Below are positions 51,383 to 59,317 of a stretch of DNA of 64,000 nucleotides, in pieces. Source of the stretch: JAYEHL01 sp041653935. Lineage in GTDB: Bacteria > Chloroflexota > Dehalococcoidia > E44-bin15. The stretch spans positions 124,001 through 188,000 of the forward strand of contig JBAZEO010000002.1 of the NCBI GenBank assembly GCA_041653935.1, in the 5' to 3' direction. The translations under genes and the position numbers were made by a program. Position 1 is the first letter of the stretch. Every line of letters begins with the position of its first letter. The notes below the pieces were generated by a model, which ran no database searches, was not told where the DNA came from, and worked only from the letters and a program-made list of their open reading frames with translations.

Positions 51383-52945
51383 ATGCGTGTTCTGTTACTT
51401 AGCACCCCGTACCCGCTGGAAGAGAATCCTATCCCTCCTTTGTCTCTGGCCTATCTGGCCGCCGCCCTGCAAAAGGAAGGAATTGAAGTCCAGATAATGG
51501 ATCATCTGGTCTCAAAATATACGCCGGAAAAATTGAGGCGTGAGCTGGAACAGTTCAAGCCGGATATCGTCGGCGCCACCTGCGTGACGCTCAACTATCC
51601 CATTGCATCCCGCATCATGCGGGTGTGTAAGAACTTTGATCCGAGCATCGTGACGATACTCGGCGGCCCGCACGCCACGTTTGCTCTTAAAGAGACTCTA
51701 CTAAAAGCCCCCTGGATCGACCTGATAGTCACGGGAGAGGGCGAACGAACGCTGATAGAGCTGGTACGAGCGATGGAGAAGGGCAAAGACTATCATCAGG
51801 TGCCCGGCATAGCATTTTGCAGTAACGGCGCAGTTGTGAAAACCGAGCCGCGCCCGCTTATCGAAGACCTGAACGAACTTCCTCTCCCCGCCAGAAATCT
51901 TCTGCCGCTCTCCAAATATAAAGCTTTGGAGGCCCCCTGCACCGTGATCACCAGCAGGGGCTGTCCGTTCAAATGCATATTCTGTTCAGGGCCGCGATTG
52001 TTCGGACGTCGTGTCCGCTTCCGCGACCCCGAACTGGTGCTCGATGAGATCGAACAGATAAACAAAGTATACGGCTTCCAAAAGATAAACATCGTTGACG
52101 ATACATTCACGCTTAACGAGCGTCATGCCAGAGCGATATGTGACGGCATACTGAAACGTAATATTAAAATTACATGGAACGTCTTCGCCAGGGCCGATAC
52201 AGTCAACGTCCCCCTGCTGAGCCGGATGCACGAGGCCGGCTGTGACTGGCTGCTATACGGCGCCGAATCGGGCAATGCCGAGATTCTGAAGACAATCAGG
52301 AAGGGAACGACGCCGGATACCATCAGGAACGGCACCAGGATTGCTACAGAGGCGGGGATCAAAGTATTCAACTCATTCATCTTCGGGCTGCCGGGCGAGT
52401 CCCCCGAGACCGCGCGCGAGTCAATGGATTTTGCCAAGGAGCTGGATGACAAATACGGGGCTAAATACGGCTTCCACATACTATCACCTTTGCCGGGAAC
52501 GGAGCTGTACGAAAAACCCAAGGAATACGGCCTGCGCATCCTCTCGCACGATTGGGCCAAGTACGATGCCAACAAGCCGATAACCTGCACCAAGCTCATG
52601 AGCCCGGAGCAGGTCATGGCATACAGCGACGAATACGATCTGGCGATCCAGTACGCCATGGACGATATCAAGCAGCGGGCGGCAAAGGGCGATGCCGAGT
52701 GCATTGGGCATTTGCACAGGAAGGTCAGCGTCGATTTCATATGGAAGGTCCTTAAATTCGATCTGATCGAACAATTTGGCCACACCAGAAACGGCGCGAA
52801 TGAGCTGTCCGACCTGGCTCAAAGGCTGTCGGCTAAGAGCGACACCCCGATTGACGTCGCCAAGCAGGAGCTTGAAGTACTGGTCAATAAAGGGCTCATC
52901 AAGCGGAAATATTCAGGGAACAGGACAGCCTGGCAGTGGACATAG
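51383..52945 (+). CDS. B12-binding-domain radical SAM protein
   Basis: 520 aa. Residues 1-150 form a cobalamin-binding-like Rossmann domain (starting VLLLSTPYP) without a clear DxHxxG lower-ligand motif. The radical SAM domain has C194, C198, C201 (RGCPFKCIFC) and the VDDTFTLN and LYGAESGN strands. A C-terminal helical region of about 120 residues ends the protein. Members perform methylations or ring rearrangements of unknown substrates. mrp overlaps its 3' end by 10 bp and is translationally coupled. Confidence 0.9.
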   Translation: MRVLLLSTPYPLEENPIPPLSLAYLAAALQKEGIEVQIMDHLVSKYTPEKLRRELEQFKPDIVGATCVTLNYPIASRIMRVCKNFDPSIVTILGGPHATFALKETLLKAPWIDLIVTGEGERTLIELVRAMEKGKDYHQVPGIAFCSNGAVVKTEPRPLIEDLNELPLPARNLLPLSKYKALEAPCTVITSRGCPFKCIFCSGPRLFGRRVRFRDPELVLDEIEQINKVYGFQKINIVDDTFTLNERHARAICDGILKRNIKITWNVFARADTVNVPLLSRMHEAGCDWLLYGAESGNAEILKTIRKGTTPDTIRNGTRIATEAGIKVFNSFIFGLPGESPETARESMDFAKELDDKYGAKYGFHILSPLPGTELYEKPKEYGLRILSHDWAKYDANKPITCTKLMSPEQVMAYSDEYDLAIQYAMDDIKQRAAKGDAECIGHLHRKVSVDFIWKVLKFDLIEQFGHTRNGANELSDLAQRLSAKSDTPIDVAKQELEVLVNKGLIKRKYSGNRTAWQWT

Positions 52946-53958
52946 AAAAAATCGAACAGGCGCTCGGGGAAATCAAACTCTCACAGCCAAAGCGAAGCAT
53001 CACCCAGCTCAACATGGTGAGAGACATAAAACTCTCGCTGGGAAAGGTTAATATCAAACTGTCACTTAACGCACTCCCGCCGCAGGAGAGCGAAAGCATT
53101 CAAGCCGCAATACGCACCGCCGTCACCAGCCTCGATGGCATTAAAGAAGTATCGATCGAGTTGATGGACGCGCGTCCTATCGAATTGAACAGATTCGGCC
53201 ATGTTATCGCCATAATGAGCGGCAAGGGCGGTGTAGGTAAATCGCTGGTCACCGGACTCACCGCAATAGCGCTCAAGCGCGAAGGCTATGACGTCGGCAT
53301 ACTCGATGCTGATATCACCGGCCCCAGCATCCCCAAGATGTTCGGTATCAAAGACCGCCCCGGCGGAACCGAGGGTGGGATCCTCACCGTCGAGTCAAGC
53401 TTTGGTATACAAATCATGTCCCTCAACCTGCTCCTGCCCAACGAAGACGACGCCGTGATATGGAGGGGCCCTATCCTTGCCAAAGTTATAACACAGTTCT
53501 GGCAGGATGTGCTGTGGGGCAGACTCGACTATCTTCTCGTCGACCTGCCACCCGGAACGGCGGATATACCTCTCACAGTATTACAATCTCTGCCTCTATC
53601 GGGAGTGCTCATCGTTTCAACACCGCAAGATCTGTCTAACATGGTGGTACGCAAGGCCGTAAAAATGGCGCGCAAGATGAATATACCTATAATCGGCGTC
53701 ATAGAAAACATGAGTTATCTTATAACCCCGGACACGGGAAAGAAAATCGATATCTTTGGTAAGAGCCGTGCCGATGAGATGGCCCAGGCGGCCGAAGCCC
53801 CGCTGCTCGGCAGGATACCCCTCGACCCGGAGCTGGCCGCGCTATGCGATTCCGGACTGATCGAGCACTACCGCTCCAAGCAGTTTGCCGCACTGGCTCA
53901 TGAAATCACCAAGCACCTGAAGGACGCACCCCCGCCTGCGCAAAAAGACAAGATTTAG
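52936..53958 (+). CDS. mrp: Mrp/NBP35-type P-loop ATPase lacking the CxxC motif
   Basis: 340 aa. Residues 1-85 form a DUF59/MIP18-type domain; the deviant Walker A is MSGKGGVGKSL. Walker B region is LLVDLPPGTADIPL. Mrp proteins carry Fe-S clusters for delivery to apoproteins through a CxxC near ENMSY. Here that segment reads ENMSYLITPDTG: T264 and T267 replace both cysteines, so it cannot hold a bridging cluster in the usual way. Start is GTG. It overlaps the radical SAM gene, suggesting it serves that Fe-S enzyme, perhaps as an ATP-driven partner instead of a cluster carrier. Confidence 0.9.
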   Translation: MDIEKIEQALGEIKLSQPKRSITQLNMVRDIKLSLGKVNIKLSLNALPPQESESIQAAIRTAVTSLDGIKEVSIELMDARPIELNRFGHVIAIMSGKGGVGKSLVTGLTAIALKREGYDVGILDADITGPSIPKMFGIKDRPGGTEGGILTVESSFGIQIMSLNLLLPNEDDAVIWRGPILAKVITQFWQDVLWGRLDYLLVDLPPGTADIPLTVLQSLPLSGVLIVSTPQDLSNMVVRKAVKMARKMNIPIIGVIENMSYLITPDTGKKIDIFGKSRADEMAQAAEAPLLGRIPLDPELAALCDSGLIEHYRSKQFAALAHEITKHLKDAPPPAQKDKI

Positions 53959-54027
53959 ATATCGACTCACAGTCGGTCTTGCATTTTCAGCCTGCGATCG
54001 ACACGGTTTCACCCTAAGGAGGTCATT

Positions 54028-54861
54028 GTGTCAATACGAATCATGACGCTCAGCGAAAATACCGCCGGAATGCCCGGGGTACTGGCGGAATGGGGCCTCA
54101 GTATCCTTGTGGAAACAAAGGGCATGAAAATACTCGTCGACACGGGTGCAAGCTCCACTGTGCCGCATAACGTACGACCGCTGGGGATCGACCTGTCATC
54201 GATTCAGAAAGTGGTGCTGAGCCACGGCCACTTCGACCATACGGGAGGATTGAAAGGGGTGCTCCTTCAAGCGGGAAGGAAGATCGAGGTTATCGCTCAT
54301 CCCGATGTATTCGGCAACAAACACACCCGCATCGGCCAAACGGAACGATACATCGGCATACCATACAATCGTAAAGAGCTGGAATCGGCAGGGGCCTCAT
54401 TCAAATTGAGCAAAGAACCGGTTTGGATCACGGATAACATCGTAACCACCGGCGAGATCCCTATGTCCACAGAATATGAGACGATAGAGCCTCATTTTAT
54501 TGTAAAAACCGACTCCGGAACTGTGCCTGATACTTTCACTGACGACCAGGCCCTTATTATCAAAACTGATATGGGGCTAATTGTAATACTTGGCTGCGCC
54601 CATCGCGGCATGATAAACACCCTGCGGCATGCGCAACAAATAACAGGGGTAAAGGAGATAAATACAGTAATCGGAGGAACTCACCTTCTGCAGGCCAGCG
54701 AAGAGCGGACGTTAATGACAGCAGCCACCCTGCAAGAAATGGGCGTGCAGCGTGTAGGAGTGTCGCACTGCACCGGAATGAAAGCCTCCGTGCTTTTAGC
54801 ACAGCAACTGGGGGATGCTTTCTTCGCAAACAACACAGGCTCCACCATTACAATAGAATAA
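54028..54861 (+). CDS. metallo-beta-lactamase fold hydrolase
   Basis: 277 aa. The metal site is SHGHFDHTGG with H66, H68, D70, H71, and further residues in GCAHRGMINTL and GGTHLL. The pattern matches the archaeal/bacterial group that includes the beta-ribofuranosylaminobenzene 5'-phosphate cyclisation enzyme (MptA-related dihydropteridine-forming proteins) and simple phosphodiesterases; I cannot choose. The start is GTG after TAAGGAGGT. It follows mrp by 69 bp and ends at a terminator. Confidence 0.85.
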   Translation: MSIRIMTLSENTAGMPGVLAEWGLSILVETKGMKILVDTGASSTVPHNVRPLGIDLSSIQKVVLSHGHFDHTGGLKGVLLQAGRKIEVIAHPDVFGNKHTRIGQTERYIGIPYNRKELESAGASFKLSKEPVWITDNIVTTGEIPMSTEYETIEPHFIVKTDSGTVPDTFTDDQALIIKTDMGLIVILGCAHRGMINTLRHAQQITGVKEINTVIGGTHLLQASEERTLMTAATLQEMGVQRVGVSHCTGMKASVLLAQQLGDAFFANNTGSTITIE

Positions 54862-54891
54862 TAGAACGCTATACTTCTCGAAGAAAACAGC

Positions 54892-54914
54892 AGAGGGAGC
54901 TAGTAGCTCCCTCT
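54892..54914. terminator. bidirectional terminator
   Basis: AGAGGGAGC/GCTCCCTCT stem with a five-base loop, lying between the convergent MBL-fold gene and pheA. T-rich on both outer sides (TTATTTGTT on plus; TGTTTTCTTC on minus). Confidence 0.75.
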
Positions 54915-55747
54915 TATTTGTTATATCGGGGATAGGAACCGAAAATTTTCAGCATAGAGGTCTTGGTACGGACTTGCTCCAGAGCCTTCTTAACGACAGC
55001 ATCTTCGCGATGTCCATCGAGGTCGATGAGGAATATATATCTCCCTAGAATCTCCTTCGATGGTCGAGACTCAACCTTGGTCAAATTGATGCCTTTCTGT
55101 GAGAATACCTGCATCACCTCAACCAACACCCCCGGACGATCGTCGGAGAATGCAAAACAGAGTGATGTCTTATCATGTCCGGTCGGCGCGTGATCTTCTT
55201 TCGCCAATATAACGAAACGGGTCTCGTTGCTGGCGTTATCTTGAATCCCCTTCGCCAGGATAACAGCGCCATATATCTCAGCGGCGCGTGCAGTGCCGAT
55301 CGCCGCCGCCGTTTGGGACGAAGCCATCATCTCCTCGACAGCTGCCGCAGTAGACAGGGCCGCAACCACAGTCACCTTAGGGAAATGCAGACTTACGAAG
55401 TCACGACACTGACCCAAAGCCTGAGGGATTGAATATAAAACCTTTACATCGTTAATATTGATGCCGGGCTTCGCCACAAGATTCTGTCGTATCGGCAATA
55501 CCAACTCATGCTTTATCATCACGCCGGATTCGTGAATCAGCAGATCAAGGGTATCGGGGACAGCGCCCTCGATGCTGTTTTCAATAGGAACAATACCATC
55601 CTCCACACTCCCGACAGATAAAGCAACGGCATTTGCCACCGCCCGAATACTCGGGAAAGGCACCAAGCGCGCCGTCTTGTCAAAGACAAGGGCCGCCTCT
55701 TCAGAAAATGTACCCGGCGGCCCCAAATATGCAATCTTCTTAGCCAT
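54914..55747 (-). CDS. pheA: prephenate dehydratase
   Basis: 277 aa. Forms phenylpyruvate from prephenate. N-terminal AYLGPPGTFSEEAALVF; the catalytic segment includes NASNETRFVILAK (the TRF motif); the C-terminal ACT domain (FSDDRPGVLVEVMQVF, then ESRPSKEILGRYIF) gives feedback inhibition by phenylalanine. No fused mutase, consistent with the separate aroH. It starts 3 bp after the TrkA stop on the same strand, so it is the last gene of the ion-channel unit; this linkage has no obvious biochemical reason. Confidence 0.96.
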   Translation of the reverse strand: MAKKIAYLGPPGTFSEEAALVFDKTARLVPFPSIRAVANAVALSVGSVEDGIVPIENSIEGAVPDTLDLLIHESGVMIKHELVLPIRQNLVAKPGININDVKVLYSIPQALGQCRDFVSLHFPKVTVVAALSTAAAVEEMMASSQTAAAIGTARAAEIYGAVILAKGIQDNASNETRFVILAKEDHAPTGHDKTSLCFAFSDDRPGVLVEVMQVFSQKGINLTKVESRPSKEILGRYIFLIDLDGHREDAVVKKALEQVRTKTSMLKIFGSYPRYNK

Positions 55748-55750
55748 ATT

Positions 55751-56410
55751 TTATCCTGTCAATGCAGTTCTCAGTTCTGCTTCGTGCTCAGGTTGTGTTA
55801 CAGCTATGATATGATCTCCAGCCTCTATTGTAGAACTACCTGTAGATACCTGTGCCCCCTTAGCAGAATTGATTATCAAACACACTAGACTCTTCGCTGG
55901 CAGGACGATCTCACTAACCTTTTTACCAACGACAGTAGAGCTGGGTTGAACATTCACTTCGACAATTTCAAGATTACCATCCTCGAGTGTCAGCAGATGG
56001 GACATCGAATGAGTGGGCAATTTCTCTTCTATCTGTTCCAGTATTAGATTGGTGCTGCTCACCGTTACGTCAATGCCGAGCATTTTAAACAGGGCCTCAT
56101 TTTTAGGATTGCTAATACGAGCGATTGTACGTTTAACCCCAAACTTGTGTTTAGCGACCTGACAGGCTACCAGATTAACTTCATCCCTGTGTGTAACCGC
56201 TACCAAAAGATCCGCTCTGTTTGCCCCTGCATCCTCAAGCGTACGAACCTCACACCCATCACCACGCATCACTACACTACCGAGCTCCTCAGCAATAACC
56301 TTACATTTGTCGGCTTCTTGTTCTATTATCAATATTTCATGCCCTTCGCTCAAAAGACCGAGGGAAAGAAAGTAACCAACCTTTCCACCACCAACTACAA
56401 TGATATACAT
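55751..56410 (-). CDS. TrkA/RCK-type potassium regulator (TrkA-N + TrkA-C)
   Basis: 219 aa. An NAD-binding RCK Rossmann domain (YIIVVGGGKVGYFLSLGLL) is followed by a TrkA-C ligand-binding domain from about residue 145. It gates K+ channels or Trk/Ktr transporters in the cytoplasm. Sits directly after a second TrkA-N protein with no spacer; no Trk membrane subunit is present except the two-helix channel 910 bp upstream. Confidence 0.92.
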   Translation of the reverse strand: MYIIVVGGGKVGYFLSLGLLSEGHEILIIEQEADKCKVIAEELGSVVMRGDGCEVRTLEDAGANRADLLVAVTHRDEVNLVACQVAKHKFGVKRTIARISNPKNEALFKMLGIDVTVSSTNLILEQIEEKLPTHSMSHLLTLEDGNLEIVEVNVQPSSTVVGKKVSEIVLPAKSLVCLIINSAKGAQVSTGSSTIEAGDHIIAVTQPEHEAELRTALTG

Positions 56411-56818
56411 TTAACCCCCTTTGCCGAGGACCATATTCATAAGCACATCCGCACCCAACTTGGTAGGACTCATTGTCTCCAATCCCAATGATTTATATAA
56501 TTCCTCGCGTAGCGGATCGTAAATGCGACAAACCACTTTGGGTACGTTAAAAATATGCTTCGCCGCTTGTGCGGCCATAACGTTGCGATTATCGCCTTGA
56601 GTCGTGGTCACAAATGCATCCGCCTCCTCAATGCCAGATGTCCTCAGCGTTTCAACATCGGTACCATCGCCTACCAATGCCTTACCACTGAAGGAACGCG
56701 GAAGCCAACGAAAACTCCATGAATCAACATCTATAACCGTCACCTGATGACCTGCCTCATCGAGCAATCCCGCAAGCATGCCCCCGACTCTGCCACAGCC
56801 CATTATTACTACTTTCAC
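56411..56818 (-). CDS. TrkA-N domain protein
   Basis: 135 aa consisting of one RCK/TrkA-N Rossmann domain (VVIMGCGRVGGMLAGLLDEA), with no TrkA-C. The conserved Asp at the end of the second strand (TVIDVD) suggests NAD(H) binding. Its stop touches the start of the larger TrkA gene, and its start overlaps the universal stress gene by 4 bp. Together with the 219-aa protein it probably forms a heteromeric RCK gating ring. Confidence 0.9.
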   Translation of the reverse strand: MKVVIMGCGRVGGMLAGLLDEAGHQVTVIDVDSWSFRWLPRSFSGKALVGDGTDVETLRTSGIEEADAFVTTTQGDNRNVMAAQAAKHIFNVPKVVCRIYDPLREELYKSLGLETMSPTKLGADVLMNMVLGKGG

Positions 56819-57252
56819 GAGCTAACCTCACCTATTTGTTCTCGCCATACCAATACGCGACATGGCGCATTACGCAGTATATAAGGGATTACATTCCCCA
56901 TGTCAAAATCACCAAAACGTTTTTCGTATCTCAATCCCATTATTATCACATCGACCCCGCGCTCTATAGCTTCATCCACCACCGCAGGACCTGTTTCACG
57001 AGCTTGAAGTATCTCAGTTTCCACCTGGCAACCAATAGTCTCAGCGATTTTCTCCGCCCTTGCCAGTAATTCCTCCGCCTTCTTATTATCCCCTTCCAAC
57101 TCGGCGTCAAGTGGAAGGGTACGAGCCACTTCTATTACATAGATAACAAAAACTTTGCCCTTCGTTGCCTCAGCTATGGTACAGGCAAGCCGAACGGTCT
57201 CATCATCCACCTTACCCCCACCTACAGGCACTAAGAACTTGGCAAATGCCAC
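56815..57252 (-). CDS. universal stress protein (UspA family)
   Basis: 145 aa single Usp domain. The core strand FLVPVGGGK and the C-terminal VDVIIMGLRYEKRFGDFDMGN correspond to the ATP-binding loop, though the usual GxxGxxxxxxxxxGS is imperfect. Usp proteins bind ATP or nucleotides and regulate channels/transporters in several operons. Genes for a channel lie upstream and TrkA proteins downstream on the same strand. Confidence 0.88.
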   Translation of the reverse strand: MAFAKFLVPVGGGKVDDETVRLACTIAEATKGKVFVIYVIEVARTLPLDAELEGDNKKAEELLARAEKIAETIGCQVETEILQARETGPAVVDEAIERGVDVIIMGLRYEKRFGDFDMGNVIPYILRNAPCRVLVWREQIGEVSS

Positions 57253-57320
57253 TGGTTAATCTCCTAGTTTTATTTTTTCCAAGAGGCTTATTATAATGCC
57301 TTAAAAAAAATACTGCAACG

Positions 57321-57896
57321 TTATCGGCTCTGCGATCCCTGCGCCCGAACCTTGCTTACTTCTGTCTGTTCGTTTATGACAGCGTTCAAGGTCTCCTTCA
57401 AAAGAGTAAGTTCATCAAGCGATAGTTCTTCTAAATGCTCCAAATTGTGTTCCACCGTAGAGATAATCTGCTTAACTGTGCCAGACTTCCTTTTAGATAT
57501 ATAAGTGGTCATACTGGCGATAATCGCCCCATAAAAGATGATGCATCCGACAAACGCCCATGTCCCGCCTGCCAGTTGACCAAGACCGGTTAAAGGAGGA
57601 TAAGTCGTTCCCATTGACGTCATAGCCACCAATCCCCACCATATGGCATTGCCGTAGTTACTCAGGTCAGGATTTACGGTGTGCTCAGCCAAGTACAGGA
57701 ACAGAGCGAATAAAGGCCAGAGAACAGCAATCACGGTCATCATGGTTAAGAATGGTGTCTGCGTAAAGATAAACCGGAAGAACTTAATCGCCTCCGGCAC
57801 CCTTGGCGCTATCCGAAGCCCCTTTGTAGACTTCCGCGACTTGCGTATAATCTTATCACCAGGACGAACCTTTGACGCAGGCTGCCCTTCCCTCAT
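57321..57896 (-). CDS. two-helix potassium-channel-like protein, altered selectivity filter
   Basis: 191 aa. A basic N-terminus of 45 residues, TM1 (about 50-70), a pore loop and TM2 (about 112-132), and a helical coiled-coil-like C-terminus (EHNLEHLEELSLDELTLL). The pore has WWGLVAMTSMGTTYPP, so the filter T93-S94-M95-G96-T97 replaces the usual TVGYG. Such a filter may be less selective for K+. It heads the Usp-TrkA-TrkA-pheA unit, which suggests it is the membrane subunit the RCK proteins regulate. Confidence 0.82.
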   Translation of the reverse strand: MREGQPASKVRPGDKIIRKSRKSTKGLRIAPRVPEAIKFFRFIFTQTPFLTMMTVIAVLWPLFALFLYLAEHTVNPDLSNYGNAIWWGLVAMTSMGTTYPPLTGLGQLAGGTWAFVGCIIFYGAIIASMTTYISKRKSGTVKQIISTVEHNLEHLEELSLDELTLLKETLNAVINEQTEVSKVRAQGSQSR

Positions 57897-58021
57897 TTCT
57901 GATCACCTCTCCTTAAGAACTAGCCGATGTTGTGCGGAATTGTACAGCCACATATACCCGATGTCAATGGTTTTTACCTTCCGCAAGTAGTGAATATATT
58001 AAATAACCTATTCGCTAGTGG

Positions 58022-58050
58022 TTGACATCCAAGAATAATTAGCTTATCCT
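58022..58050 (+). promoter_or_regulatory. promoter of the transposase-like gene
   Basis: TTGACA (58022-58027), a 17-bp spacer, TATCCT (58045-58050), 38 bp before the ATG at 58088. Confidence 0.55.
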
Positions 58051-58087
58051 TTTATTCGCGTGATATTTAAAAAGGCTGAGTAAATTT

Positions 58088-58981
58088 ATGCCAAGATCAA
58101 ACAGTAACGACAAAAATAATCAAAACACGGGGATTAAATGTAAATACTGCGGGTCAAATCAGACCGTTAAATATGGCTACTATCATAATATCCAACGCCG
58201 GTTCTGCAAGAACTGCCAGCGTAAATTCGCTGATAACGATTCCCCACCCAATATGAGGACACCTTCAGTCCAAATAGCCTCAGCGCTAGGCATGTTTTAC
58301 GAAGGCATGTCACTGAACGTAATTAGAACGCATCTATTACAAACCTTTGGCAGTGTCATATCGAACTCCACTATCTATGAATGGATATTGAAATTTTCCA
58401 AAATGGCGGTAGCAGCAGAACAGCTCTATTCAAAAAGGCAGCCCAAAAAAGTAAGCGGGCTTTTAGGACATGGACCATTTTGGATAACAAATGAAACAAT
58501 AATCCAGATCGAAGGAGAAAAAACCTTTATCTGGGATGTCATGGATACATGGAGCAGATTCTTATTAACATCCTACATAACCCATACACGAACCGCTAAA
58601 GATATAAAAGATGCTTTCAACAGTGCAATGGAAAGAAACAGCGAGACACCGGGATTGATTATCACCAATAAGCTTCGAACATACACCGAAGGTATCGAAC
58701 TAGCATTTGGTGCTGATGCCATGCAGGTACAGGTTGCAGGAAACATACACCCAAAGGCTAATTACATAGACATATTTTTTAGTCCTCTGCGAAAAAGAAA
58801 TAAGACGCTCACAGGCATAAAGAAAATGGAGAGCGCCAATCTCATAATAAGCAGCTGGTTAGTCTACTATAACTTTTTCCGTCCAAATATAGGATTGGGC
58901 AATGCGATTCCAGCACATAAAGCCGAGATTGAGTTCCCATATCGAACATGGCTGGATATAGTTGAGAAGGAATACATCTAA
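58088..58981 (+). CDS. transposase-like protein with degenerate DDE residues
   Basis: 297 aa. An N-terminal zinc ribbon (C18, C21, C40, C43) is followed by a helix-turn-helix region and an RNase H-like integrase domain. The acidic triad expected of DDE enzymes reads D153 (VMDTWSRF), N194 (IITNKLRTY, usually D) and D228 (NYIDIFF, usually E), so activity is doubtful. The gene is distinctly AT-richer than its neighbours, a sign of transfer. No terminal inverted repeats or target-site duplications were found by eye. It resembles the IS6/IS1-like archaeal and Chloroflexota zinc-ribbon transposases. Confidence 0.75.
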   Translation: MPRSNSNDKNNQNTGIKCKYCGSNQTVKYGYYHNIQRRFCKNCQRKFADNDSPPNMRTPSVQIASALGMFYEGMSLNVIRTHLLQTFGSVISNSTIYEWILKFSKMAVAAEQLYSKRQPKKVSGLLGHGPFWITNETIIQIEGEKTFIWDVMDTWSRFLLTSYITHTRTAKDIKDAFNSAMERNSETPGLIITNKLRTYTEGIELAFGADAMQVQVAGNIHPKANYIDIFFSPLRKRNKTLTGIKKMESANLIISSWLVYYNFFRPNIGLGNAIPAHKAEIEFPYRTWLDIVEKEYI

Positions 58982-59317
58982 CTTTGTATCAAGAAAAATA
59001 GTGCGCACTTGAAACAAAACCAAAGACTAATGAAGCTTAGACACCATGATTATCTATAATTCAACATAATAAAATCCAACAACCAGCTTGGTTCCCCGAA
59101 TAACCTGCCGTTAACAACCACAACAATAAAGGTCAATAGCTCAAAATCTGAACTATTCCGTAGTTCAAAATATACTTTTTTAAGCTTTATTTGACTTTAT
59201 AATATTTTCACAGCTTTGAATTACCAACCACTTCCGAAAATACTCAACGATTAACTTTTCTTGACCAGTCTGAAACAGAAATATAGAATTTATGCCATCC
59301 CCAGGGAAGGAGGTTCT
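58982..59317 (+). promoter_or_regulatory. AT-rich spacer with promoter of the flavoprotein genes
   Basis: Nothing coding seen in 58982-59260. TTGACC (59261-59266), a 17-bp spacer and TAGAAT (59284-59289) form a promoter 29 bp before the ATG at 59318. An in-frame TTG at 59261 is part of the -35 box, not a start. Confidence 0.55.

Noticed and set aside
58982..59260. Terminal inverted repeat of an insertion sequence
   Set aside because: Short AT-rich similarities around the transposase-like gene do not extend beyond a few bases.
59261..59317. TTG start for the first flavoprotein
   Set aside because: That TTG is the -35 box of the promoter; the ATG at 59318 has AAGGAGG directly upstream.
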